A stretch of 32,769 nt of DNA from the NCBI GenBank assembly GCA_937874195.1, contig CALNBM010000009.1, positions 1-32,769 on the forward strand, read 5' to 3'. Numbering within the stretch: the first letter of the stretch is position 1; every line of letters begins with the position of its first letter. The notes beneath the pieces are model-generated. The model made no database searches. It was not told the origin of the DNA and saw only the letters and a list, made by a program, of their open reading frames with translations. Shown here piece by piece: positions 25,310 through 32,769 of this stretch. Source of the stretch: an uncultured Clostridia bacterium (GTDB lineage: Bacteria; Bacillota; Clostridia; Christensenellales; UBA1242). The translations under genes and the position numbers were made by a program.

Positions 25310-25786
25310 AGTGCACACAAATTATAAACCGGCAAAAATAATATCGATACCTTAACTCTTATATAATTTCTTGCATATAAAAACATGCAAAACAAAAAAT
25401 ATCAAAATTTTTTCGTTAACATTAAGTAGATTAAATATAAAAAATAAAAAATTCACACATAAAAGAGTTTATAGTAAAGCATCACAAATCTTCACTTTTA
25501 AAAGCTTCATAAGCATTTTACGATAAAACCACATGGCAAAACAGTATTGTTGTTTATAAGAAATTAAGTGATGTAAGCTTAAAAAAACAGCTAATGTTAC
25601 AAAATTGATATAAATGAATTTTGCTAAAATCGTTACTCTTTACGCATCAAAAACCTGTCTAACACTTTAAAAAAACTGGAACTAAATGCAGATTTTTTGG
25701 TCTTTTGTGCAGATGCGTGAATATTATTACTTCACAAGCATAAGCGCGAATTATCATAAAAAGAATTTCTAACCGTTATTACTTTT
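25310..25786. other. Gene-free stretch between convergent genes
   Basis: No gene was found. A short inverted repeat TTGCAT...ATGCAA lies around 25371-25390. On the minus strand a 32-codon frame at 25633-25731, without a start codon, reads as plausible protein (AFSSSFFKVLDRFLMRKE near its end) and may be a gene remnant. No clear terminator was found for SpoIIE here. Confidence 0.4.
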
Positions 25787-28114
25787 TTAGTAAGCTGTGG
25801 GAAAGATTCGGGCAACTAAAACGGTCATATCATCCCTAACCACTCCCCCCAGCTTTTTTTTAGCAACCAACATAATTTCGTCTGCTATGCTTTGTGGATT
25901 TATGCTAGTTATATTATTTATTATTGTTTTTAATGTGTCTTTATCATAAACATCACTAACGCCATCAGATACTAATATTATAGTGTCGAAAGGATGCAGG
26001 AAAATTTTTTTTGAATGGGGGTGCATTTCATCAACTATTCCCATAGGTAGCCCACTTCCCACCACTTCTTCGGTGGAATTTTTATGCTTTATATAAGATA
26101 CGGGTGAACCTAATTTTATAAAATCACAACTATTTTTTCGCATATCCAACACACACAAATCCAGCGCAGAAAATTTTTCATCTCCGCCAAGCGCAAGTAA
26201 TTTATTAACACTATTTAATATCATTTCATTTTCAAATCCGGCTTTATAAAAGTTTTCTATTAAACTAATAGCAAGTCCGCTTGTTTCTTTTGCACCAATT
26301 CCATTACCCATACCATCGCAAACGGCTAATAAATATTTGCCGTTTGCGATTTTAATAATAGAATGCGCATCGCCATTTGCGTCTTTATTTTTACTAAGTG
26401 TTGCGCTACCAAATACTATATCATAGTTTAATTTCGTTTTTAAATTTATAACACTCACATTAGGCAGTTCAGACGGCGCAATTCCTACTACTTCCATATC
26501 ATTTTTGCAAACCTTTGAAACGATTTTTTCGATAGTTTTCTCTTTTATGCTATTATTTTTAACAAGCAAAGTAACATTTTTTTCATAAGTATCCTGCTCA
26601 TACACTATGGCTTCCACACACGCAACATTCTTATATGCAAGTTCTTCAATAAGATTATTCTCACTTGTTAAATCGAATGTGATATTTTTATTTATCTCGT
26701 TAACGAATTGTTTCATAATGTGGCTAACCCCACCTAACTGGTCGGCAATCAACACCCGGCTGGCATCAAGTGACGATATTATGTTTGAATGAGTTTTATA
26801 GTTATCCAAAAGATTGTTAAAAGTGTTTATTAAATGATTAAGTTTAATGCACCTACTTGATAAATACTGCGAAACATCAATCACTGTTGCTCGTCCTTTT
26901 TCATATCCTGCATCAATTAAATCTTTTAGCACTTCGGTGGTATATTCTCCATCAACGCGTAAACATTTATTGCACTGCGCACAAGATACGCATACCTTCT
27001 GCACAAGTTCGTTTGCTAGAACTTCTTTTGCTCCCTGCTCATTAAGCGAACCTTTTACCATGCTTCTAAAAACAGTGTCCATTTCCTTAAAAACCTCGCC
27101 AATTTCTAAAATACGCTTACAAACATTTTCTTTGCTACGGTTTACTATATTTCGTGCTGCGATTTTGTTATGAAACCCACTTAAAATTTCCTTCACATAA
27201 GCGAGGACCTTTTTAGGTAAAATTAGAAAAATAACACAGCCAACACAAACTGAAACAACACTTTGCAAGCCAAAAATTAAATAATTTTTAAAATACAAAC
27301 CAAATAAAATTTCCGCTATAACTATGCCAAAGCAACTTAGTATGCGATAGTTTATTTTAAACGCAACACTACCAAGTGCATAACAAACAAACGCTGCAAT
27401 ATAAATAGAATTTGTAGCGGTTATTGCATAACCCAAACCCATAACTGCACCCAAAACAATCGTGCTTCCAGTGGACGATGTGTAGGTGGCGACTAATATT
27501 ATAATCGCCGTGAAAACTTTAATTATTTCAAAATTATATATTGAAAGTTCACCCAGTCCAATGCTGGCAACAACTAATATTATGCCACCACATAGTTTTT
27601 CATCTAAGTTGAGTTTTATACTAAATCCTCGTTTAACAGTGCTTGCAAGAAAACTTGTGCAGGCATACATAAACGCAATGCCCGATAAAACGCATAATAA
27701 CATTGCTAACCCTGTTTTAATATCAATCACATACAAAAAAACTTGTGCTATGTAGCTAAGTAATAGTAAAACATAACACTCAATTAGAGAGGGGGACTTT
27801 TTGATTTTTTTGTGTACTATACCTGCCACAACAACTATAATAAATGAAATAACTACAACCGTAATATTTTTTTGCGTAAAATCAAGAATAAGAGAAGCGG
27901 ATAAGAAAATAGTTCCTAGAAGATATGGATTCAAACCACACCAAAATAGCGAAAAAAGTAAAGGCGTTGCAAATGGCATAAAATTATAAGTAGTTAAACT
28001 TGCTTTGCTAATGCTAAAAAAAGTAACAGCAATAATTATGTAGTAAGTTAAAGTCACACTCCATTTGCCTTTGGCTTTTTTTAAAATCTCTTTTCCATAT
28101 TCAAGCTTTCCCAT
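25787..28114 (-). CDS. spoIIE: Stage II sporulation protein E-like PP2C phosphatase
   Basis: SpoIIE dephosphorylates SpoIIAA and so releases sigma F in the forespore. The frame is open to TTG 28159, but ATG 28114 is chosen because AAGG lies 9 bases before it and the sequence then begins MGKLEYGKEIL; this gives 775 residues. Residues up to about 320 hold roughly ten membrane segments. A regulatory region follows, with a Cys-rich patch (CVSCAQCNKC). The C-terminal 200 residues are the PP2C domain: GDAHSIIKIANGKYLLAVCD then GMGNG, IILVSDGVSD, and VRDDMTVLVAR carry the metal-binding Asp residues. Its presence points to a spore-forming lineage. The gene stands alone with no neighbours of known sporulation role. 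Confidence 0.9.
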   Translation of the reverse strand: MGKLEYGKEILKKAKGKWSVTLTYYIIIAVTFFSISKASLTTYNFMPFATPLLFSLFWCGLNPYLLGTIFLSASLILDFTQKNITVVVISFIIVVVAGIVHKKIKKSPSLIECYVLLLLSYIAQVFLYVIDIKTGLAMLLCVLSGIAFMYACTSFLASTVKRGFSIKLNLDEKLCGGIILVVASIGLGELSIYNFEIIKVFTAIIILVATYTSSTGSTIVLGAVMGLGYAITATNSIYIAAFVCYALGSVAFKINYRILSCFGIVIAEILFGLYFKNYLIFGLQSVVSVCVGCVIFLILPKKVLAYVKEILSGFHNKIAARNIVNRSKENVCKRILEIGEVFKEMDTVFRSMVKGSLNEQGAKEVLANELVQKVCVSCAQCNKCLRVDGEYTTEVLKDLIDAGYEKGRATVIDVSQYLSSRCIKLNHLINTFNNLLDNYKTHSNIISSLDASRVLIADQLGGVSHIMKQFVNEINKNITFDLTSENNLIEELAYKNVACVEAIVYEQDTYEKNVTLLVKNNSIKEKTIEKIVSKVCKNDMEVVGIAPSELPNVSVINLKTKLNYDIVFGSATLSKNKDANGDAHSIIKIANGKYLLAVCDGMGNGIGAKETSGLAISLIENFYKAGFENEMILNSVNKLLALGGDEKFSALDLCVLDMRKNSCDFIKLGSPVSYIKHKNSTEEVVGSGLPMGIVDEMHPHSKKIFLHPFDTIILVSDGVSDVYDKDTLKTIINNITSINPQSIADEIMLVAKKKLGGVVRDDMTVLVARIFPTAY

Positions 28115-28159
28115 GTTATTTTGCCTTAAAAAATAATTTATAGAAAATTTGAATTGCAA

Positions 28160-28594
28160 TTTACAGAAGTTTGCTTCATACTTTGTGATTTTTTTTTAGT
28201 TTATCAACTAAAAACAAAGTAATAATTAGCTTTTAAGTTTTTTAATCGGTATTTTTATAACCATGAACTTAAAGGACATTTTAAACAATTTAACTTTCTA
28301 TTATTATATTTTAAAGTATGACAACGCTAAACGCTTTGGAAATAAATGTGTTTTTATATGTTTGTTTTATTTTTTTTGTCGTAAATTCAACAAAATATCA
28401 ACTTAATAAAACTCCTAATATATAATTATATTTTTAAAAATTATATAATCTGATAAAAAACGCTTTTAATATTTATAATAAAACTACTAAAAAGCCGTAT
28501 TTTATAAGAGAAGACAAAAAAATACCTGCTCCTGATTTATTTGGAACAAATATTTTTTTATGATTATTTAAATTAATTTAACCGTTAGGAATTA
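28160..28594. other. Gene-free AT-rich stretch
   Basis: Very AT-rich. A 48-codon plus-strand frame starting at 28263 has no ribosome binding site and no recognisable features. A minus-strand frame without a start (about 28480-28580) reads FVPNKSGAGIFLSSLIKYGF and might be a decayed gene end. Neither is called. Confidence 0.4.
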
Positions 28595-28930
28595 TTAAAA
28601 ACCTTTTATCCAATCAATAATATTGGTAAGATTGTCAGCAACTAATAGCATTACTATAATTAAAACAAGCATAATTACAATACCCACAATAGCATTTACC
28701 ATTTTGGTTTTTGCTGCTTCTCTTTTATCTGTTGATTCTGCTCTTGCATATTGCACACCAAGTGTTATTACATAAATAATGCCAACAACAGACAAAACAA
28801 AAAGTACTGGCCATAATATTGCTAATACAATATCTTGTAAAGGCTTTACGATGGTCTTCATCCATTCAGGAGTATTGTCTCCCGTTTGGGCTGCAATAAA
28901 ATTTGTAATATTAAATAAAAAACCGTTCAT
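28595..28930 (-). CDS. T4SS-pilin-like small membrane protein
   Basis: A 111-residue protein of the PF18895-type (T4SS_pilin, Mbov_0395-like). Two membrane helices lie near residues 33-57 and 79-101. They are joined by the family's basic loop GVQYARAESTDKREAAKTKM, followed by VNAIVGIVIM. Such proteins are small pilin-like (VirB2/TrbC-shaped) subunits in conjugation systems, but many occur as orphans. No conjugation gene (ATPase, relaxase, coupling protein) is in the window, so here it is orphan and its role is unknown. A very strong GGAGG lies 7 bases before the ATG, suggesting high expression. A possible promoter (TTGAGT, 16, TATTAT) lies about 35-60 bases upstream. Confidence 0.75.
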   Translation of the reverse strand: MNGFLFNITNFIAAQTGDNTPEWMKTIVKPLQDIVLAILWPVLFVLSVVGIIYVITLGVQYARAESTDKREAAKTKMVNAIVGIVIMLVLIIVMLLVADNLTNIIDWIKGF

Positions 28931-29100
28931 CTTTTTCCTCCGAAATTTTATTATTAGAGAGATTTATAGAATTATAATATCACAATATTTCGTTTACTCA
29001 AAACATTTTAAATAAGTTTGTTAATAATTTCCATTATTAACTATTAAATGCCTGTTATTTGCTTTTTATTATTTATAATAAAATTTTAAAAATATAGGTA

Positions 29101-29129
29101 TTGCAAAATTTATAAACTAATGGTATACT
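29101..29129 (+). promoter_or_regulatory. Promoter of the orphan gene at 29183
   Basis: TTGCAA (29101-29106), 17 bases, TATACT (29124-29129), with TG one base before the -10. Confidence 0.7.
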
Positions 29130-29182
29130 AATAATACAAAAAAAAATACATACAAAATATCGAATTTAAAGGGAAAGAAAAA

Positions 29183-29656
29183 ATGAATCCAAAATTATCA
29201 GATATGATAGAAAACGAAATGTTAGAAAGCCTAGAAATTACTCCATGCATCGATGAATTGCAAAAACACTACGAACAAGAGCAAGAACAAATCATAAAAA
29301 GCAAGGCACCTTCCGTTCTTTGCGATGCAGTTTTAAGAGCAATACAAAACGACCTGCCTTATATTGGACTTTATAAAAATGGCTGTCATGTTTATGCACA
29401 AGAATTTATTACAGAGCAACAACTTAAAGGAGAAAACAAAATAAATGGTAAAGAAAATACATTATCTTCACATATCGTTGACTGCAATTTAATTACTTCT
29501 TGTATTGATTATTTATATGAACAACGCGATAGTTTTATTAAAGACGAAGAAAATTGTATGAGTAAACTTATAGCAAATCATTTTAATAGAAAAATTGAAA
29601 ATTTTTATGTTGCCTACGATAAATATCTCAGCACACATAACGACATGGAAATTTAA
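29183..29656 (+). CDS. Unrecognised 157-residue soluble protein
   Basis: I do not recognise a family. The N-terminal 45 residues are Glu/Gln/Lys-rich and probably a long helix (LQKHYEQEQEQIIKSKAP). A central part contains LPYIGLYKNGCHVYAQEFIT, and the rest is helical. No signal peptide or membrane segment. It has its own good promoter, an AAAGGG ribosome binding site and a strong terminator, so it is a single-gene unit. It stands between minus-strand genes, which suggests a recent or mobile insertion, though no insertion-sequence ends were seen. Confidence 0.7.
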   Translation: MNPKLSDMIENEMLESLEITPCIDELQKHYEQEQEQIIKSKAPSVLCDAVLRAIQNDLPYIGLYKNGCHVYAQEFITEQQLKGENKINGKENTLSSHIVDCNLITSCIDYLYEQRDSFIKDEENCMSKLIANHFNRKIENFYVAYDKYLSTHNDMEI

Positions 29657-29711
29657 ATTTAAATAATAAGATTCAAGTTTATAAAAAGTAAATTATATAA
29701 TTAATGATTTT

Positions 29712-29745
29712 AAAAAAAGTTAAGTTATAAAACTTAACTTTTTTT
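29712..29745 (+). terminator. Bidirectional terminator
   Basis: Perfect stem AAGTTAAGTT / AACTTAACTT with loop ATAA. It is flanked by seven As on the left and eight Ts on the right, so it can stop the 29183 gene (plus) and also transcription arriving from uvrA (minus). Confidence 0.88.
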
Positions 29746-29856
29746 ATGTTTTTCACAAAATTTTCCTAATACAATTTATAAAAACCGCATCATTGCTATA
29801 CTAATTTTTTTTAATAAATTATACAAATAAGCTTGTATTTTTTATAATATCGTTAA

Positions 29857-29914
29857 TCGCGTTTGCTTAACTTTGTTTTGTTCCTTTTATAAACAACTAA
29901 CTAAATAAACGCGA
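29857..29914. repeat. Long inverted repeat downstream of uvrA
   Basis: TCGCGTTT (29857-29864) and AAACGCGA (29907-29914) form an 8-bp GC-containing stem in otherwise very AT-rich DNA. An inner TTGTTT/AAACAA pairing shortens the loop. The remaining bases of the 29657-29978 gap hold only the terminator at 29712. Function unknown; it could be an RNA structure at the end of the uvrA transcript. Confidence 0.45.
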
Positions 29915-29978
29915 CACTCGATTATTATTTTAAAATCTTTACATCTACCAGCATAAAAACTCTATATTTTTTAATCTC

Positions 29979-32749
29979 TTACTTTAAATATTTTTTTAAG
30001 TATTTAGCAGTATAACTATTTTCAAAAGTAATTAATTCTTCCGGAGTACCTTTTGCAATAATTTCTCCGCCCTTATCTCCGCCTTCGCTACCTAAATCAA
30101 TTATATAATCGGCACATTTCACAACCTCTAAATTATGTTCCACCACCACCACAGTATTTCCATTATCCACCAACTTATTTAACACTGTAATAAGTTTATC
30201 AATATCATAAATATGAAGCCCAGTGGTCGGCTCGTCTAAAATATAAATGGATTTTCCCGTACTGCGCTTACATAGTTCACTTGCCAGTTTCACCCGTTGA
30301 GATTCCCCACCGCTAAGCTCGGTGGCTGGTTGACCTAACTTAATATACCCAACGCCAACATCTACCATTGTTTGAAGTTTATTTTTAATCTTTGGAATAT
30401 TCTCAAAGAACTGACATGCCTCATCTATGGTCATATTTAAAATATCATAAATGCTTTTTCGTTTATACTTTACTTCTAATGTTTCTCTATTATACCGCTT
30501 GCCATTACACACTTCACACGTCACATAAACATCTGGTAAGAAAAACATTTCAATTTTTCTCACTCCGCCACCGCCACAATGCTCACATCTACCACCTTGA
30601 ACATTGAAACTAAACCGGCCGATATTATATCCTCGCTCTTTCGCATCGGGAGTGGCGGAAAATAATTCACGAATATTCGTGAACACACCCACATAAGTTG
30701 CAGGATTACTTCTAGGTGTTCGTCCTATTGGGCTTTGGTCTATATTTATAATTTTGTCAACAAGCTCTAGTCCTAATATCTTAGAATATTTCCCTTCAAT
30801 TAGGTTACTATTGTTAACATAATTATATATTGCCGGATACAAAATTTGATTTATTAAACTACTTTTTCCGCTACCGCTTACTCCCGTTACTGCTGTCATA
30901 ACACCAATAGGAATATCAACCGTAATATCCTTTAAATTATTTTGTTTTGCAGAAACTATTGTTATATTTCCGCGATTTCTTTCCCTTCTATTTTTCGGTA
31001 AAAAAATTTGCTTCTTTCCACTTAAATACTCCCCTGTAACACTTCGCGGTTGATTTATAATATCTTCTAAGCTTCCTTCCGCAATAATTTCGCCACCATG
31101 CTTGCCTGCAAAAGGTCCAATATCCACAATATAATCGGCAATCCGCATAGTGTCTTCGTCGTGTTCCACCACTATAACTGTGTTGCCTAAATCTCTTAGG
31201 TTTTTTAGTGTTTCAAGTAATCTATTATTGTCGCGTTGATGAAGCCCAATACTCGGCTCATCTAATATATATATAACTCCCGTTAGTCCACTTCCAATTT
31301 GAGTGGATAATCTTATTCGCTGTGCTTCGCCACCGCTGAGTGAATTAGTACGACGCCATAGTGTTAAATAATCCAGCCCGACATCCACTAAAAAGTTAAG
31401 TCGTGCGTTTATCTCTTTTAACACAGGTTCGGTTATTACTTCCTTTGCTTTACTAGGCTTATATTTTTCGAAAAAATTTAATATATCGCTAATTTGCATG
31501 TTACATAATTCAACTATATTTTTTCTATTTACTTTAACAGATAAACTTTCTTTTTTTAAGCGGTCGCCTTTACATAACGGACAAATTACTTCTGTTTGTA
31601 GTTTCCCTATTCCCATTTTTATTGCTTCACTATCCGTTTCACGAAGCCGGCGTTCTAAGTTTGGAATAATTCCTTCAAACGCTATTTTTCTATATTCTTT
31701 ATGCCACATTGAATATGCTTTTATTTTTTCGCCTTTTGTTCCGTGAAATATCATATCTTTCATGTCTTTTGGCAATTTTTCAAAGGGTGTGTTTATATTT
31801 ATATTAAAATAATCGGCAACCGCTTTATAAAACATAAGCGCCATAGATGCTTCATATCCCCAGCCTGTTGCATAGATTGCGCCCTCTAATAAAGAAAGTT
31901 TTGGTGCTTTCACTAATTTGTCTTCAAGTATCACTTGCTTAAATCCCAGCCCATTACACTCTTCACATGCACCAAAAGGATTATTAAAACTAAACACTCT
32001 AGGCGAAATTTCCGCCACATTATAATCACAAGTCGGGCAAGAATAGTTCGTGCTATAAAGTTCAATTTCTTCATTTTTTTCCACAATAACATTGCCGTTA
32101 GCTAGATTTAGTGCCGTTTCCAAACTTTCCGTTAGCCGTTTTTCGATACCTTCTTTTAACACTAATCTATCAACAATAATAGAAATATTGTGCTTAATAT
32201 TTTTTTCTAATGATATATCATCGTCTAAACTTAACACCTCGCCATCTATAATCGCACGGGCATAACCTTCTTTTCTAAAATGTGCCAGTTCGTTAACAAA
32301 AGCGCCTTTTTTACCTTGATAAACAGGCGCAGAAATAATTATTTTTGTTTCCATTCCGCCAGACAAAACGCTATCCACGATTGTGTCTATTGATTGTGTG
32401 GTTATAGGTTTATTACAGTTTGGACAATATGGTGTTCCTAAGTGTGCATAAAAAAGCCTAAGATAATCGTAAATTTCCGTTACGGTCCCGACAGTGGAGC
32501 GCGGATTCTTTGAAGTAGTCTTCTGGTCGATGGCAATAGCCGGCGATAGACCGTCAATATAGTCCACATCCGGCTTCTGCACCTGCCCCAGAAACTGGCG
32601 CGCGTAGGAAGAAAGCGACTCCACATAGCGGCGCCGGCCCTCGGCATAGATGGTATCGAACGCGAGCGAAGACTTTCCGGAGCCGGAAAGTCCCGTGAAA
32701 ACAATCAGTTTGTCCCTTGGAATCTCGATATCGATATTTTTCAGATTAT
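29979..32749 (-). CDS. uvrA: UvrABC system protein A, 5' truncated and probably chimeric
   Basis: UvrA finds DNA lesions for nucleotide excision repair. 922 residues are visible; about the first 10-13 are missing at the contig end. Landmarks in order: first Walker A GLSGSGKS, zinc-finger pairs CPNC and CPTC...CEEC, first signature LSGGEAQRIRLS with ILDEPSIGLH, second Walker A GVSGSGKSS, zinc finger CEHCGGG...CEVCNG, and second signature LSGGESQRVKLAS with ILDEPTTGLH. From about 32480 to 32749 (the N-terminal 90 codons) GC content jumps to nearly 60% against about 33% before, with a different codon choice. The first part is therefore probably from another genome. No uvrB or uvrC nearby. Confidence 0.95.
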
Positions 32750-32769
32750 AGATCGGAAGAGCGTCGTGT
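32750..32769 (-). other. Illumina sequencing adapter at contig end
   Basis: The last 20 bases, AGATCGGAAGAGCGTCGTGT, are the reverse complement of the standard Illumina adapter end. They are not genomic. They replace the first codons of uvrA, since the sequence resumes exactly with AT-AAT-CTG-AAA-AAT (H-NLKN in UvrA). Confidence 0.97.

Noticed and set aside
25633..25731. Minus-strand frame reading like a protein C terminus (FFKVLDRFLMRKE)
   Set aside because: No start codon and stops close upstream; may be a remnant, but too short to support.
28115..28159. TTG 28159 as the SpoIIE start
   Set aside because: No ribosome binding site precedes it; ATG 28114 has AAGG in place.
28263..28409. 48-codon plus-strand frame starting MNLKDILNNL
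   Set aside because: No ribosome binding site or promoter; ends in Phe/Tyr-rich sequence from T runs. Left uncalled.
32480..32704. 74-codon minus-strand frame over the uvrA 5' segment
   Set aside because: It is an alternate frame within high-GC uvrA coding sequence; the real frame encodes the UvrA N terminus with Walker A.

Overview
The window looks like one contig from a low-GC (roughly 30% G+C), spore-lineage Bacillota, most likely an uncultured Clostridia-like bacterium. The evidence is WhiA, an SpoIIE-type PP2C phosphatase, the secA-prfB pair with a CTTTGAC programmed frameshift in prfB, DegV and UPF0316 proteins, AGG/GGAG-type ribosome binding sites and TTGACA/TATAAT promoters. TGG encodes Trp and TGA acts as a stop, so the standard bacterial code applies. 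The left edge breaks inside a 23S rRNA gene. The right edge ends in 20 bases of Illumina adapter, preceded by about 270 bases of much higher GC, so the right end is probably a chimeric assembly end.

Layout. 1-1250: 5' part of a 23S rRNA gene (minus strand) with its own promoter and no 16S upstream. 1248-5587: UPF0316 protein, WhiA, a PHP phosphoesterase, a candidate small RNA on the plus strand, and release factor 2. 5606-8287: secA, upstream of prfB in the same operon. 8431-16473: a 2680-residue lipoprotein made of an Ig-like domain, about 15 Fn3-like modules and a C-terminal GLUG-like repeat region. 17012-18316: a MarR regulator behind a perfect palindromic operator, followed by a DegV fatty-acid-binding protein. 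25787-28114: SpoIIE. 28595-28930: orphan T4SS-pilin-like protein. 29183-29656: orphan unknown gene. 29979 to the end: uvrA, 5' truncated.

The accessory part is 18530-25256, all on the plus strand. It opens with a radical-SAM domain that resembles viperin, fused in one reading frame to a complete LysR-type regulator. Next come a WYL-domain regulator and a tightly packed set: phosphoribosyltransferase, MoaA-like radical SAM enzyme, dNMP-kinase-like P-loop kinase, VUT-family (queuosine-precursor type) transporter, a CYTH triphosphate-tunnel protein with its own promoter, and two unrecognised small proteins. Taken together these suggest import of a nucleobase, ribophosphorylation, radical modification of the nucleotide and phosphorylation, under two unusual regulators. 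This pathway is inferred from gene content only and is the best candidate here for an undescribed system.
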